From an uncultured Bacillota bacterium (lineage in GTDB: Bacteria; Bacillota; Clostridia; Christensenellales; UBA1242): DNA of 9,222 nucleotides. The position numbers and the translations under genes are program-made. Positions 1 through 6,133 of this stretch are shown here, piece after piece; positions within the stretch are counted from its first letter, which is position 1, and every line of letters starts with the position of its first letter. The notes below the pieces were generated by a model. It did no database searches. It saw only the letters and a program-made list of their open reading frames with translations, and was not told the DNA's origin. The stretch is from assembly GCA_900555365.1 (NCBI GenBank), contig USKO01000019.1, positions 1-9,222 on the forward strand, given 5' to 3'.

Positions 1-313
1 CAAATAGTTTGCCTTGTCCAAGTTTTTCAACCTTAACAACATTAAAATTAAATTTGCCGGCTTTTGTATAATAATTGGGCGAGCCTGTGACGATGACTTT
101 ATTGCCTTCTACGATCTGCGTGATAAAATTAGGATAAAAGCAAACACATGACAGAGAGGAAGTCTCATCTTTCAAAGAAAAGTAAATCACATTTCTTGAA
201 AAACTTACTCCAAAAACTTCCCCTACTATTGAAATATTATGTAGAAGCTCTTCACTATCAAAAATCTGTTTAATATAAGTATTAAATTTTGTAACACTAA
301 TTGCCTGTTCCAT
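1..313 (-). CDS. xseA: Exodeoxyribonuclease VII large subunit, N-terminal part (runs off the window)
   Basis: This is the catalytic large subunit of exonuclease VII, which with XseB degrades single-stranded DNA to oligonucleotides in the cytoplasm. Only the first 104 residues are present; the gene continues beyond position 1. They form the N-terminal OB-fold nucleic-acid-binding domain. Family landmarks seen are ISVTKFNTYIKQIF near residues 5-18, IVGEVFGVSF near 29-38, YFSLKDE near 43-49, the central VIVTGSPNYY strand, and VVKVEKLGQGKLF at the edge. The ATG at 313-311 lies 4 bases after the nusB stop and has no clear Shine-Dalgarno sequence, so its translation is probably coupled to nusB. The nusB-xseA order is common in Firmicutes. 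The catalytic domain lies outside the window, so integrity cannot be judged. Confidence 0.9.
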   Translation of the reverse strand, partial: MEQAISVTKFNTYIKQIFDSEELLHNISIVGEVFGVSFSRNVIYFSLKDETSSLSCVCFYPNFITQIVEGNKVIVTGSPNYYTKAGKFNFNVVKVEKLGQGKLF

Positions 314-317
314 ATCT

Positions 318-707
318 TTAATTTAGTTCTAAATCTTTTATAATGGATGATAATACGCCATTTACAAAACGGCTACTTTTTTCGGTGGAGAATTTTTTTG
401 CTAAATTCACAACTTCGTTGATCGCAACTTGTTTTGGAGTTTTATTGTATAAGATTTCAGTCAAAGCTTCATAGATTAAAGCAAGATCGACTTTATAGAC
501 TCTATCAAGTTCGTATCCTATTAAATGTTTAGACACAATTTTTTCAAGCTCGCTTTTATTATCTTCAAAGTTTTTTACTATGCTTTTTGCAAAATCCGCG
601 TCCTCTTCTTTGGTCAGAGCTGCAAAAAACTCTTCGTCAAAATATTCTTTAACGAAAAGTCTTTCATAAATAAGTTGAAAAGCAAGTTCTCTTGCATCGT
701 TTCTCAT
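318..707 (-). CDS. nusB: Transcription antitermination factor NusB
   Basis: NusB binds boxA RNA together with NusE (ribosomal protein S10) and supports antitermination of rRNA operons. The product is 129 residues, the usual small all-helical size. The start MRNDARELAFQLIYE matches the family's R..ARE.A.Q.LY opening. The C-terminal half has PKQVAINEVVNLAKKFS (about 91-107) and SRFVNGVLSSI (about 112-122), which correspond to the conserved INE..eLAK.f....fvNGvL block. The segment DLALIYEALTEI replaces the more usual D.aiLr.A.yE form but keeps its pattern. The ATG follows a strong AGGAAGG ribosome binding site located inside the end of the upstream Asp23-family gene, whose stop is 2 bases before this start. 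It probably shares a transcript with the genes on either side. Confidence 0.95.
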   Translation of the reverse strand: MRNDARELAFQLIYERLFVKEYFDEEFFAALTKEEDADFAKSIVKNFEDNKSELEKIVSKHLIGYELDRVYKVDLALIYEALTEILYNKTPKQVAINEVVNLAKKFSTEKSSRFVNGVLSSIIKDLELN

Positions 708-709
708 TT

Positions 710-1072
710 CTAGCCTTCCTCATCGCACTCAACGCCATAGACATGGACATTGATTTTTCCTGGGTTAAGTCCAACCATAGACGAAAGTGATTTTTTAATA
801 TTTTCTTGTACTCTGTATGCGATATCTGGTACGCTGTAACCAATGTATACTTTGATGTATACATCTACAGTTAAATTTCCATTGATATCAAACTTTATAC
901 TAACACCTTCGTTTTTGGGTTTAACCATTTTTTTGTATAAAGGAAGATAGTCATTAGTCAAAGAATGAACGCCGTTAATTTCTTTGGTAGCAAGATTGAT
1001 TATTGATAGAAGAATATCTCTATCTATTTCAACTTTACCCTTACCTAGCAAATTCTTCTTTGTTTTACCCAT
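710..1072 (-). CDS. yqhY: Asp23/Gls24-family protein (YqhY-like)
   Basis: This is a 120-residue Asp23/Gls24 (DUF322) family protein. The family is known from alkaline-shock and envelope-stress proteins. The copy next to nusB corresponds by position to Bacillus subtilis YqhY, which lies next to accBC and is linked to acetyl-CoA carboxylase homeostasis; that role here is inference. Family features seen are GKVEIDRDILLSIINLATKEINGV (quoted in two parts: GKVEIDRDILLS and IINLATKEINGV) near residues 12-35, the paired strands GVSIKFDINGNLTVDVYIKV near 56-75, YGV-like strand ends, and VQENIKKSLSSMVGLNPGKI near 88-107 with NVHVYGVE following. There is no signal peptide or membrane segment. Its ATG has a GAGGTG ribosome binding site, and an extended -10 promoter lies just upstream, so it appears to head a vegetative unit with nusB and xseA. 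Its stop is 2 bases before nusB. Confidence 0.88.
   Translation of the reverse strand: MGKTKKNLLGKGKVEIDRDILLSIINLATKEINGVHSLTNDYLPLYKKMVKPKNEGVSIKFDINGNLTVDVYIKVYIGYSVPDIAYRVQENIKKSLSSMVGLNPGKINVHVYGVECDEEG
714..720 (-). promoter_or_regulatory. Ribosome binding site of nusB
   Basis: AGGAAGG lies 6 bases before the nusB ATG. It is inside the last codons of the Asp23-family gene (the CDEEG tail), so the two genes are translationally adjacent. It supports the ATG at 707-705 as the start. Confidence 0.75.
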
Positions 1073-1093
1073 AATTACACCTCTATCTTTTGT

Positions 1094-1123
1094 ATTATAA
1101 CATATTCTTTTTTATTTTTGCAA
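1094..1123 (-). promoter_or_regulatory. Probable sigma-A promoter with extended -10, for yqhY-nusB-xseA
   Basis: Reading the minus strand, a -35-like TTGCAA (1123-1118, 4 of 6 matches) is followed by an 18-base spacer and a perfect TATAAT (1099-1094) preceded by TGT, giving the extended -10 TGTTATAAT. The promoter fills the gap between the spoIIIAH stop and the Asp23-family ATG. The expected start of transcription, near 1087, leaves a short leader containing the GAGGTG ribosome binding site. It would free the housekeeping genes downstream from sporulation control. Confidence 0.7.
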
Positions 1124-1594
1124 TTATTCTACTGGAATAATTTTGATATTTTCAATTCCAACAGAAAGTTCTGTTTGAATTACAGAAACAATTTGAGCAA
1201 CTTCGCCAGAAGTGAGCTCTGCGGCTTTGACAACAGCATTGACATTTGAGTCGGAAATTGTTACAACGCAGTCTGCAAATCCCTTTGATTTTATAAGTCC
1301 TTCCACAACAAGTTCTTGTTCCATTTGATCAATCAAAGCAAGTTTAGCTTCCTCTGCATTTTTAATTGCCTCTTCTGATGATGATTCGCTTGCAATTATT
1401 GCATCGTAATAGAGCATCTCTTGATCACGTGTAGACTCTCTATCAGTTCTATATGTTTGAAAATAACTTGAGGTTGTAGTTGTGCCATCATTATTATTTG
1501 ACACTGACTTATTAAGCATTACATTTAAGTAGCCAGTAACACCTAGAAGAAGTACCATAACAGCAATAATGATAATTTTTGTTCTCTTTTTCAT
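1124..1594 (-). CDS. spoIIIAH: Stage III sporulation protein AH (SpoIIIAH)
   Basis: SpoIIIAH is a mother-cell membrane protein whose extracellular domain, related to the YscJ/FliF ring-building fold, pairs with forespore SpoIIQ in the known Bacillus system to form the engulfment channel. The 156-residue product has a basic start (MKKRTK), one membrane segment at about 7-27, a polar linker to about 50, a helical stretch (YRTDRESTRDQEMLYYDAII), and the ring-building domain at about 96-156. That domain carries the family pattern EGLIKSKGFADCVVTI, then AAELTSGEVAQI and a final strand IKIIPVE. An upstream GTG at 1600 is in frame, but it overlaps the AAGGAG ribosome binding site; the ATG at 1594 has 5-base spacing and is preferred. 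The protein is shorter than the Bacillus one (about 218 residues), mainly in the linker. It is the last gene of the spoIIIA operon. No spoIIQ is in the window. Confidence 0.93.
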   Translation of the reverse strand: MKKRTKIIIIAVMVLLLGVTGYLNVMLNKSVSNNNDGTTTTSSYFQTYRTDRESTRDQEMLYYDAIIASESSSEEAIKNAEEAKLALIDQMEQELVVEGLIKSKGFADCVVTISDSNVNAVVKAAELTSGEVAQIVSVIQTELSVGIENIKIIPVE

Positions 1595-1599
1595 AATCA

Positions 1600-1605
1600 C
1601 TCCTT
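1600..1605 (-). promoter_or_regulatory. Ribosome binding site deciding the spoIIIAH start
   Basis: AAGGAG sits 5 bases before the ATG at 1594-1592. The alternative GTG at 1600-1598 overlaps this site by one base, so it cannot use it. Confidence 0.75.
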
Positions 1606-1611
1606 TTTATT

Positions 1612-2133
1612 TTAGCTTAATATATTTATCTTTGAGTTATCTACATCTATCACAGTTTGAATGACACTTAGTAAATTCATCTTTACCGAGATATCATCCG
1701 CTCCGCTTGCAACGACAACAAGCCCTTTAATTATTGGATAGATTTCTTCCTCCAGTACAGGTTGTCCATCTACTAAAACAACTGTCGAGGTTGTAACTGT
1801 TGTTCCGTTCGAAGTTGTTCGAGTTTCTTCTTCAGTGACATAGACATATTCAAAGCCTTTTTCTAGTGTGACAATAACTTCAACATCACCAGCGCCCTTC
1901 ACTTTTGTTAATACATTTTCAAGTTTATTCTCGAGGTAGTCCACATATTCCAATGATGAAGAAAATTCTTGATTAATATTGTCATCTTTTGTAGAGGAAC
2001 TTTCTTTTTGACCATTAAAGACAGAAGAAAAATATATGATTGCTATGATGAGGGCTAGTCCAATAGCTAAATAAATGTGAATGTGCTTCACCTTCTTTAT
2101 ACGATCATAAAGCGCTTTAAATTTATCCATCAT
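1612..2133 (-). CDS. spoIIIAG: Stage III sporulation protein AG (SpoIIIAG)
   Basis: SpoIIIAG is a single-pass membrane protein. In Bacillus its intermembrane domain forms a large 30-subunit ring of the SpoIIIA-SpoIIQ complex. From the start at 2133 the product has 173 residues: a short cytoplasmic end, a membrane segment at about 19-37, a Ser/Asp-rich linker, and the ring-building domain from about 60. Diagnostic pieces are YLENKLENVLTKVKGAGDVE (about 66-85), VIVTLEKG, and EIYPIIKGLVVVASGADD (about 130-147), matching the family's PeI.GVvVVA.GA motif. Between them is a Thr/Val-rich insert (about 91-130), which corresponds to the beta insertion that forms the ring crown in Bacillus but is shorter. 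The start overlaps the end of spoIIIAF by 11 bases and is set by an AGGAGG site 9 bases upstream; a second ATG follows immediately. An in-frame start at 2163 is less likely because it lies before that site. Confidence 0.92.
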   Translation of the reverse strand: MMDKFKALYDRIKKVKHIHIYLAIGLALIIAIIYFSSVFNGQKESSSTKDDNINQEFSSSLEYVDYLENKLENVLTKVKGAGDVEVIVTLEKGFEYVYVTEEETRTTSNGTTVTTSTVVLVDGQPVLEEEIYPIIKGLVVVASGADDISVKMNLLSVIQTVIDVDNSKINILS

Positions 2134-2623
2134 AAAGAATAGCCTCCTCATCGATATCAACATGATTTTTGATGATGTTTGTGATATCTTTCTTTATCTT
2201 TGTTATATCTTTATGCTCAGCATTTTCAGTTATTACTAAACTTGTTAAATCGACAGTAATCGACTTGAATTGCATCGCATTGTCAAAAATATCACAGTTT
2301 ATATATACTTTAACATTTTGATAACCATGCTTAGAAATCTCTTCTTCTACTTGCTCTTTTACAAGGTTTATCTTATCTAAATTTAATTGATAGAGATAAT
2401 CTTGGTCGGCCTCAATTCCGCTTCCATCCAGGATATCTGATATATTGAAATTTTTATTTAGAAGTTTTGGAATTGGCAATAAGATAACTAGAACGACTAT
2501 GAAAGAGAAAATGCCCTTTATATATCTATTCATTTGACCATCTGGCAATATTAGCTCTACAACAACAGAAAGACAAATGATTCCGGCTATAGATAAGATC
2601 CAGTTAGATAATTCCCCTATCAT
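2123..2623 (-). CDS. spoIIIAF: Stage III sporulation protein AF (SpoIIIAF)
   Basis: SpoIIIAF is a membrane protein of the mother-cell SpoIIIA complex. Its soluble domain has a ring-building fold in the Bacillus homologue. The product is 166 residues, with two membrane segments at about 6-26 and 32-51 separated by a short polar turn (LPDGQMNRYIKG), a pattern typical of the family: it begins MIGELSNWILSIAGIICLS, and the second segment ends LLPIPKLL. The rest is soluble and carries the VKVYINCDIF strand (about 103-112) and a second strand pair ending before IIKNHVDIDEEA. The ATG has a GGAGG ribosome binding site that overlaps the spoIIIAE stop region. The 3' end overlaps spoIIIAG. It is somewhat shorter than the Bacillus protein (about 206 residues), mainly at the C-terminus. 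Confidence 0.9.
   Translation of the reverse strand: MIGELSNWILSIAGIICLSVVVELILPDGQMNRYIKGIFSFIVVLVILLPIPKLLNKNFNISDILDGSGIEADQDYLYQLNLDKINLVKEQVEEEISKHGYQNVKVYINCDIFDNAMQFKSITVDLTSLVITENAEHKDITKIKKDITNIIKNHVDIDEEAILYDG
2143..2148 (-). promoter_or_regulatory. Ribosome binding site of spoIIIAG inside spoIIIAF
   Basis: A perfect AGGAGG lies within the last codons of spoIIIAF. It is 9 bases before the ATG at 2133 and 12 before the second ATG at 2130. It favours the first of these two and argues against the longer reading from 2163. Confidence 0.75.
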
Positions 2624-2632
2624 TTCTCCCTC

Positions 2633-3889
2633 CTACACAATATTAGCTGAGCACATAACTAGTCCAATAGTTATGAAGTATACAAACGCGACTCCTATCA
2701 AAAGAGCTATTAAAAGCACCATGCTTTTAGAAAGTGAAGATATGAAATTTGCCACCTGTTTATTACCTAGAGGCTCAACAATGCCGGCAATTAGTTTTAA
2801 GGCAAGCATAAATATTACAAGTTCAAGCAGAGGTGATATGAGCGTTGCCAACAATAAGAATAAGCCAGTTGCTCCTACAGCATTTTTGATTAAATTTGAA
2901 GACGCGAGTATTATGCCCATTCCATCACTTAAATAAGAGCCAAGTATTGGAATATAGGATTTAATAGCATATTTTGCCGTCCTAATAGAAATACCATCTA
3001 TTGATCCGGCGGTGATACCTTGAATAGAAAGAAAGGCTGTAAAAATAGTGAAGATTAGACCTATTAACCATTTGTAAGTGCTATTTAAGAATGAGGAAAA
3101 TTTATCTAATTTAACTGTATTTGAAAGATTGGAAACTACATTGAAAACAACCGAGAATATAAAGATAGGAAGCAAGACAAATGTGAAAAAGTTCATAATA
3201 ACGCTTGAAAGAAGTGCCATGGCTGGTTGATAGACGCTTGTGGATACAGTTCCACCAATAGCAGTTAAAAGAGTAAGCAAGATTGGGAAGATGGCATCCA
3301 TTTGATTTTTAATTGATATAATAGTGGAAGATGTAAGCGTAACCATTTGTACTACCATGGAGAGGACAAGTACAACTATTACACCATATGTGACAAAATT
3401 CACTAAATTGGAAATGCTTTTGCCATTGCTCGGTTTTAGCCCCTGCAGCATATTTCCAAGTAGCGCAACTGCAACAATTATTGATATGATGGGTAATAGC
3501 CCAAGAAAGCTATCAAAGAAAATCTCTATAATGGCATTCCATAGCCCGCCCTCTTGATCAAAGTCTCCACTTATGAGTCTCTGCAGTTTTTCTAAAAAAC
3601 TTGTGCCACCAAAAATTTTTATTTGTCCTTCGCTAAGCGAATTTAATATGTCTTCTAATGAAGAAAAATCTAAATCTTCAAGCTGCTGCTCTGTTTCCTC
3701 TTCCAGTTCTTGTGATAAGTCTTCTTCTTCGCTTTGAGTGGATCCTTCGGTTACAATACTTGATTGAGCATCACTGCTTATTACTACACTTTTACCTACA
3801 GTTGGACACAAAACAAAAAGTAGCACTAGTGCTATAATTGCGTACCATTTAAATTTTTGTTGATTTTTGCCAAATTTTAACTTTTTCAT
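2633..3889 (-). CDS. spoIIIAE: Stage III sporulation protein AE (SpoIIIAE)
   Basis: SpoIIIAE is the large polytopic membrane protein of the SpoIIIA complex and is thought to be part of the central export platform in the mother-cell membrane. The 418-residue product starts with a basic end and a hydrophobic signal-like segment (about 15-31). A strongly acidic, low-complexity stretch rich in Glu and Ser follows (about 48-90). After it come about six or more membrane segments between roughly 126 and 418, including the stretches FLGLLPIISIIVAVALLGNM and LVNFVTYGVIVVLVLSMVVQ. Conserved-looking parts are QPAMALLSSVIMNFFTFVLL and the QGITAGSIDGISIRTAKYAI block with FIPILG-like YIPILGSYLSDG after it. 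Its ATG overlaps the spoIIIAD stop (ATGA), so translation is probably coupled; GGAG lies 11 bases upstream. Length is close to the family's usual 400. Confidence 0.95.
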   Translation of the reverse strand: MKKLKFGKNQQKFKWYAIIALVLLFVLCPTVGKSVVISSDAQSSIVTEGSTQSEEEDLSQELEEETEQQLEDLDFSSLEDILNSLSEGQIKIFGGTSFLEKLQRLISGDFDQEGGLWNAIIEIFFDSFLGLLPIISIIVAVALLGNMLQGLKPSNGKSISNLVNFVTYGVIVVLVLSMVVQMVTLTSSTIISIKNQMDAIFPILLTLLTAIGGTVSTSVYQPAMALLSSVIMNFFTFVLLPIFIFSVVFNVVSNLSNTVKLDKFSSFLNSTYKWLIGLIFTIFTAFLSIQGITAGSIDGISIRTAKYAIKSYIPILGSYLSDGMGIILASSNLIKNAVGATGLFLLLATLISPLLELVIFMLALKLIAGIVEPLGNKQVANFISSLSKSMVLLIALLIGVAFVYFITIGLVMCSANIV

Positions 3890-4278
3890 GATGGCAACAG
3901 CTCCATAATAATCTCAAGAATGCTGGTAATGATAGGCAAAGCCATCACCATGATGATAATTTTCCCGCCCAGCAAAATCTTATCACCCAGGCTACCATTG
4001 CCAGTATCGTTGCATATGCCAGCAGTAAATTCAATCAAATAACCAATTCCGACGATCTTTAAAAGTAATGTGTATAGGCTAGAATTTAAGTTTGTAATTC
4101 CTATAATGTTTTGCAGAGTATCAAAAATGCCAGTAAGATAATTGATTATCATAAAAAGGATTATCAATCCACCTACTATACTTATCAAAATGGCAAAATC
4201 AGTGCGTATGGGCTTTATAATTAGCGTAGCCACACATGTTATAAGCCCGATGGCAACAATTTTAAAAATGATATCCAT
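3886..4278 (-). CDS. spoIIIAD: Stage III sporulation protein AD (SpoIIIAD)
   Basis: SpoIIIAD is a small polytopic membrane protein of the SpoIIIA complex. The 130-residue product has about four hydrophobic segments (roughly 2-22, 26-51, 66-85 and 104-127). Its first half, starting MDIIFKIVAIGLITCVATLI, is clearly paralogous to SpoIIIAC, including at the DNA level. The second half has the family features LYTLLLKIVGIGYLIEFTAG, then ICNDTGNGSLGDKILLGGKI, the CxDxG-like region usual for SpoIIIAD. The ATG has an AAAGGGG ribosome binding site; the spoIIIAC stop lies 12 bases upstream. The 3' end overlaps spoIIIAE by 4 bases. Confidence 0.94.
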   Translation of the reverse strand: MDIIFKIVAIGLITCVATLIIKPIRTDFAILISIVGGLIILFMIINYLTGIFDTLQNIIGITNLNSSLYTLLLKIVGIGYLIEFTAGICNDTGNGSLGDKILLGGKIIIMVMALPIITSILEIIMELLPS

Positions 4279-4290
4279 AAGCCCCTTTAT

Positions 4291-4485
4291 CTAAAAATTA
4301 AAAATCGTCTTTAAACTTGTAAATAGATCCCCTATTAAATTTAAAACCATAAGTAGCACTATAATAAGCCCAGCTAAAGTAGCCAGCGTCGAAATTTCAT
4401 CCTTTCCTGATTGCTTTAACACTTGTCCAACAATGGCTGTTAAAATGCCAATGGCGGCAATTTTAAAAATGATATCTACATCCAT
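4291..4485 (-). CDS. spoIIIAC: Stage III sporulation protein AC (SpoIIIAC)
   Basis: SpoIIIAC is a 64-residue membrane protein of the SpoIIIA complex, the usual family size. It has two hydrophobic segments (about 4-21 and 32-57) separated by the polar loop KQSGKDE, which is the family's conserved loop. The start MDVDIIFKIAAIGILTAIVG closely resembles that of SpoIIIAD. The GAGGTG ribosome binding site lies between the spoIIIAB stop and this ATG. It is easily missed because of its size, but its neighbours and loop motif make the call secure. Confidence 0.94.
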   Translation of the reverse strand: MDVDIIFKIAAIGILTAIVGQVLKQSGKDEISTLATLAGLIIVLLMVLNLIGDLFTSLKTIFNF

Positions 4486-4496
4486 AATTCACCTCA

Positions 4497-4991
4497 TTAT
4501 ATAAACAGCACTATCAGTACTAGTCCTGCAATGACTCCTAGCTTTATTGAAAGCGAACCATATTTCTTATTTTCAGTGATTGCAGTTTGAGATAATTCTT
4601 CAAATCGTTTTAAAAAGTTTTTTATCTCTCTTGATTGACTTTCTACATCGCTGCGTCCTAGCACGCGAAAGAAATTGAATAAAACATCTTTTTCTTCTTC
4701 TTTAAGAAAGTTGATTCCTGTAAAAAGCGAATTTTTATCAAGAGGTGTTTCTTTATCGATAAACGACAGGTAGTTTTTATCAATACCTTTTAAATCTTTC
4801 TTTATGTTTTCATCAAGGTTTAAGAAGATGTTTTTAAGACGCTCTCTTGAATAATTTATTTCTATGTCAAATTTTTGACATAGCGAAATAATAGCCTTGA
4901 AGAAATTTGCTCGCGTGCTATATTTCCTCGAAAAAATATAACCAATAAGTACACATACAATTAGAAGTGCAATAAGTAAAATATATTTCAT
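4497..4991 (-). CDS. spoIIIAB: Stage III sporulation protein AB (SpoIIIAB)
   Basis: SpoIIIAB is a membrane protein of the SpoIIIA complex, distantly related to the GspF/PilC-type proteins of type II secretion, and is expected to work with the SpoIIIAA ATPase. The 164-residue product has an N-terminal membrane segment (about 3-20), a helical cytoplasmic region (about 25-145), and a C-terminal membrane segment (about 147-164). Family features are IGYIFSRKYSTRANFFKAII near the start and KKYGSLSIKLGVIAGLVLIV at the end, matching the usual yGsL..KLGvl.Gl pattern. The interior is rich in Lys and Glu and less conserved. It has an AAAGGAGG ribosome binding site that overlaps the spoIIIAA stop. Confidence 0.93.
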   Translation of the reverse strand: MKYILLIALLIVCVLIGYIFSRKYSTRANFFKAIISLCQKFDIEINYSRERLKNIFLNLDENIKKDLKGIDKNYLSFIDKETPLDKNSLFTGINFLKEEEKDVLFNFFRVLGRSDVESQSREIKNFLKRFEELSQTAITENKKYGSLSIKLGVIAGLVLIVLFI

Positions 4992-5001
4992 TTTCCCTCC
5001 T

Positions 5002-5907
5002 TTATAATCTCACTCTTGAAAAATTTTCGTTATAAATTCCTTCAAGAGTTCCCGGTCCATTTCTCATCGATAAAAGTACATATCTTTGGAAAACTTTATC
5101 TTTGATAATCTGCTCAAAAAGAGGCTTTTTACTTAAACTTTCCATACTATCACTATGAACAGAAGCGAGAATTTTTACCCCGCAATTTACAGCATACAGA
5201 ACCGCATCAATATCATCTTTTTGACCAAGCTCGTCAGTCACGATAATGTTTGGAGAAAGAGCTCTTATACCATTTTCAAAACCTATAGATTTCCGCGCAA
5301 AAGAGATCTTGTCTGTAAAATTTCCTAGACAACTTTTATTTCCAAGATCTAGTTCCCCTCTTTCATCTAGAACTAGGACATTAAAGGCGTAATTATGCTC
5401 TGAAAGCTGCCTGATAAAATCTCGCAAAAAAGTCGTCTTTCCTGCACCTGGCGGAGAGATTACAAGTGTATTGTAAATATCATCATCGCTAAGAAGATAG
5501 TCAAAAGCACTTAAACTACAATTTTTAATTTCATGTGGAAGCCTTATATTGACACTGGAAAAATTACTCATTGTTTTAATTACGCCGTTTTCCTCAATGA
5601 GATCTCCACCTAGCCCCAATCTAATTCCTCCAGGAGTTACAATAAACCCCTTTTTTATCTGTTCATTAACCGAATATATTGAGCATTCACTTGCTCTGAA
5701 AACTATATCTTCAATCATAATTTTTGATGCGAAGATTGCATCTTTGATGTTTGAAGTTGTACCGCTATAACAAAGAAAAGTCCGTTTGCTACCAATTTGC
5801 AGCAAGATTGGTTTATCGCTTCGAAGTCTGATTTCATTTATACAATTAAAATTAACTTTATTTTTTAAAATAGAATAGATGTCATTTGGCAAGATTTTTT
5901 CTAACAT
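5002..5907 (-). CDS. spoIIIAA: Stage III sporulation protein AA (SpoIIIAA), secretion-type ATPase
   Basis: SpoIIIAA is the cytoplasmic ATPase of the mother-cell SpoIIIA complex, related to type II/IV secretion ATPases, and is thought to power assembly or transport through the channel. The 301-residue product (Bacillus: about 307) has an N-terminal domain with EIRLRSDKPILLQIG (25-39), the SECSIYSVNEQIKKGFIVTP block (73-92) and GGIRLGLGG (93-101). The ATPase core has a Walker A PPGAGKTTF (152-160), the VLVLDERGE strand (177-185) and the Walker B-like IIVTDELGQKDD (221-232), then SVHSDS (249-254) and GPGTLEGIY near the end. The ATG at 5907 has AGAGGTG just upstream. The frame stays open to a TTG at 6045 and encodes a hydrophobic stretch, but that start has no ribosome binding site and the extension is not part of the family. 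It is first in the spoIIIA operon. Confidence 0.94.
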   Translation of the reverse strand: MLEKILPNDIYSILKNKVNFNCINEIRLRSDKPILLQIGSKRTFLCYSGTTSNIKDAIFASKIMIEDIVFRASECSIYSVNEQIKKGFIVTPGGIRLGLGGDLIEENGVIKTMSNFSSVNIRLPHEIKNCSLSAFDYLLSDDDIYNTLVISPPGAGKTTFLRDFIRQLSEHNYAFNVLVLDERGELDLGNKSCLGNFTDKISFARKSIGFENGIRALSPNIIVTDELGQKDDIDAVLYAVNCGVKILASVHSDSMESLSKKPLFEQIIKDKVFQRYVLLSMRNGPGTLEGIYNENFSRVRL

Positions 5908-6133
5908 ATACACCTCTTTTTGTAACTTATGACACCTACTTTTTATAAATACAAATACGACAATTAAAGCCAAAATTAGTCCAAAATAAAAATGCTTAAA
6001 AACTGACTTTTGACAATAAAAATTTGTGTTAAACTTTGTGCTCAAATAAATTTTCTATAATTTTGCATACCAATTTTTTACTTTAAAAGTCTTTGATTTT
6101 CGATAAAAGGTAAAAAGTTATGTTTTTTTATTG
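5908..6133 (-). other. Spacer between the efp terminator and spoIIIAA, expected to hold the spoIIIA promoter
   Basis: This 226-base AT-rich spacer has no supported gene; the Bacillus small gene yqhV is not seen here. Because a terminator closes efp, the spoIIIA promoter should lie here, and by homology it should use the mother-cell factor sigma-E. No convincing pair of sigma-E boxes was found. The nearest hint is CATAAGTT at 5932-5925, which matches the CATACAaT-type -10 at five of eight positions but has no good -35 at 13-15 bases. An imperfect inverted repeat (TTTTTAC arms at 6075-6081 and 6110-6116) is also present. Confidence 0.4.
5911..5917 (-). promoter_or_regulatory. Ribosome binding site deciding the spoIIIAA start
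   Basis: AGAGGTG lies just before the ATG at 5907-5905, with 5 bases from its GAGG core. The competing in-frame TTG at 6045 has only A/T-rich sequence upstream, so the shorter protein is chosen. Confidence 0.7.

Noticed and set aside
1595..1600. GTG start for SpoIIIAH two codons upstream
   Set aside because: It overlaps the AAGGAG ribosome binding site that serves the ATG at 1594.
1612..2163. Longer SpoIIIAG starting at 2163
   Set aside because: That start lies upstream of the AGGAGG site at 2143-2148 and adds ten residues not typical of the family.
2577..2936. Plus-strand open frames (also at 525-713, 3324-3557, 5549-5770, 6913-7113, 8228-8593 and 8508-8735)
   Set aside because: All lie opposite or across well-supported minus-strand genes, resemble no known family, and look like antisense shadows.
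5925..5932. CATAAGTT as the sigma-E -10 box of spoIIIA
   Set aside because: Five of eight matches only and no acceptable -35 at the right spacing; kept only as a hint.
5955..5962. GTCGTATT as a sigma-E -35 box
   Set aside because: It resembles the -35 consensus, but the only CATA-type sequence downstream is 22 bases away, too far.
5002..6045. Longer 347-residue SpoIIIAA starting at a TTG
   Set aside because: No ribosome binding site precedes the TTG, while AGAGGTG precedes the ATG at 5907, which gives the normal family length and N-terminus.
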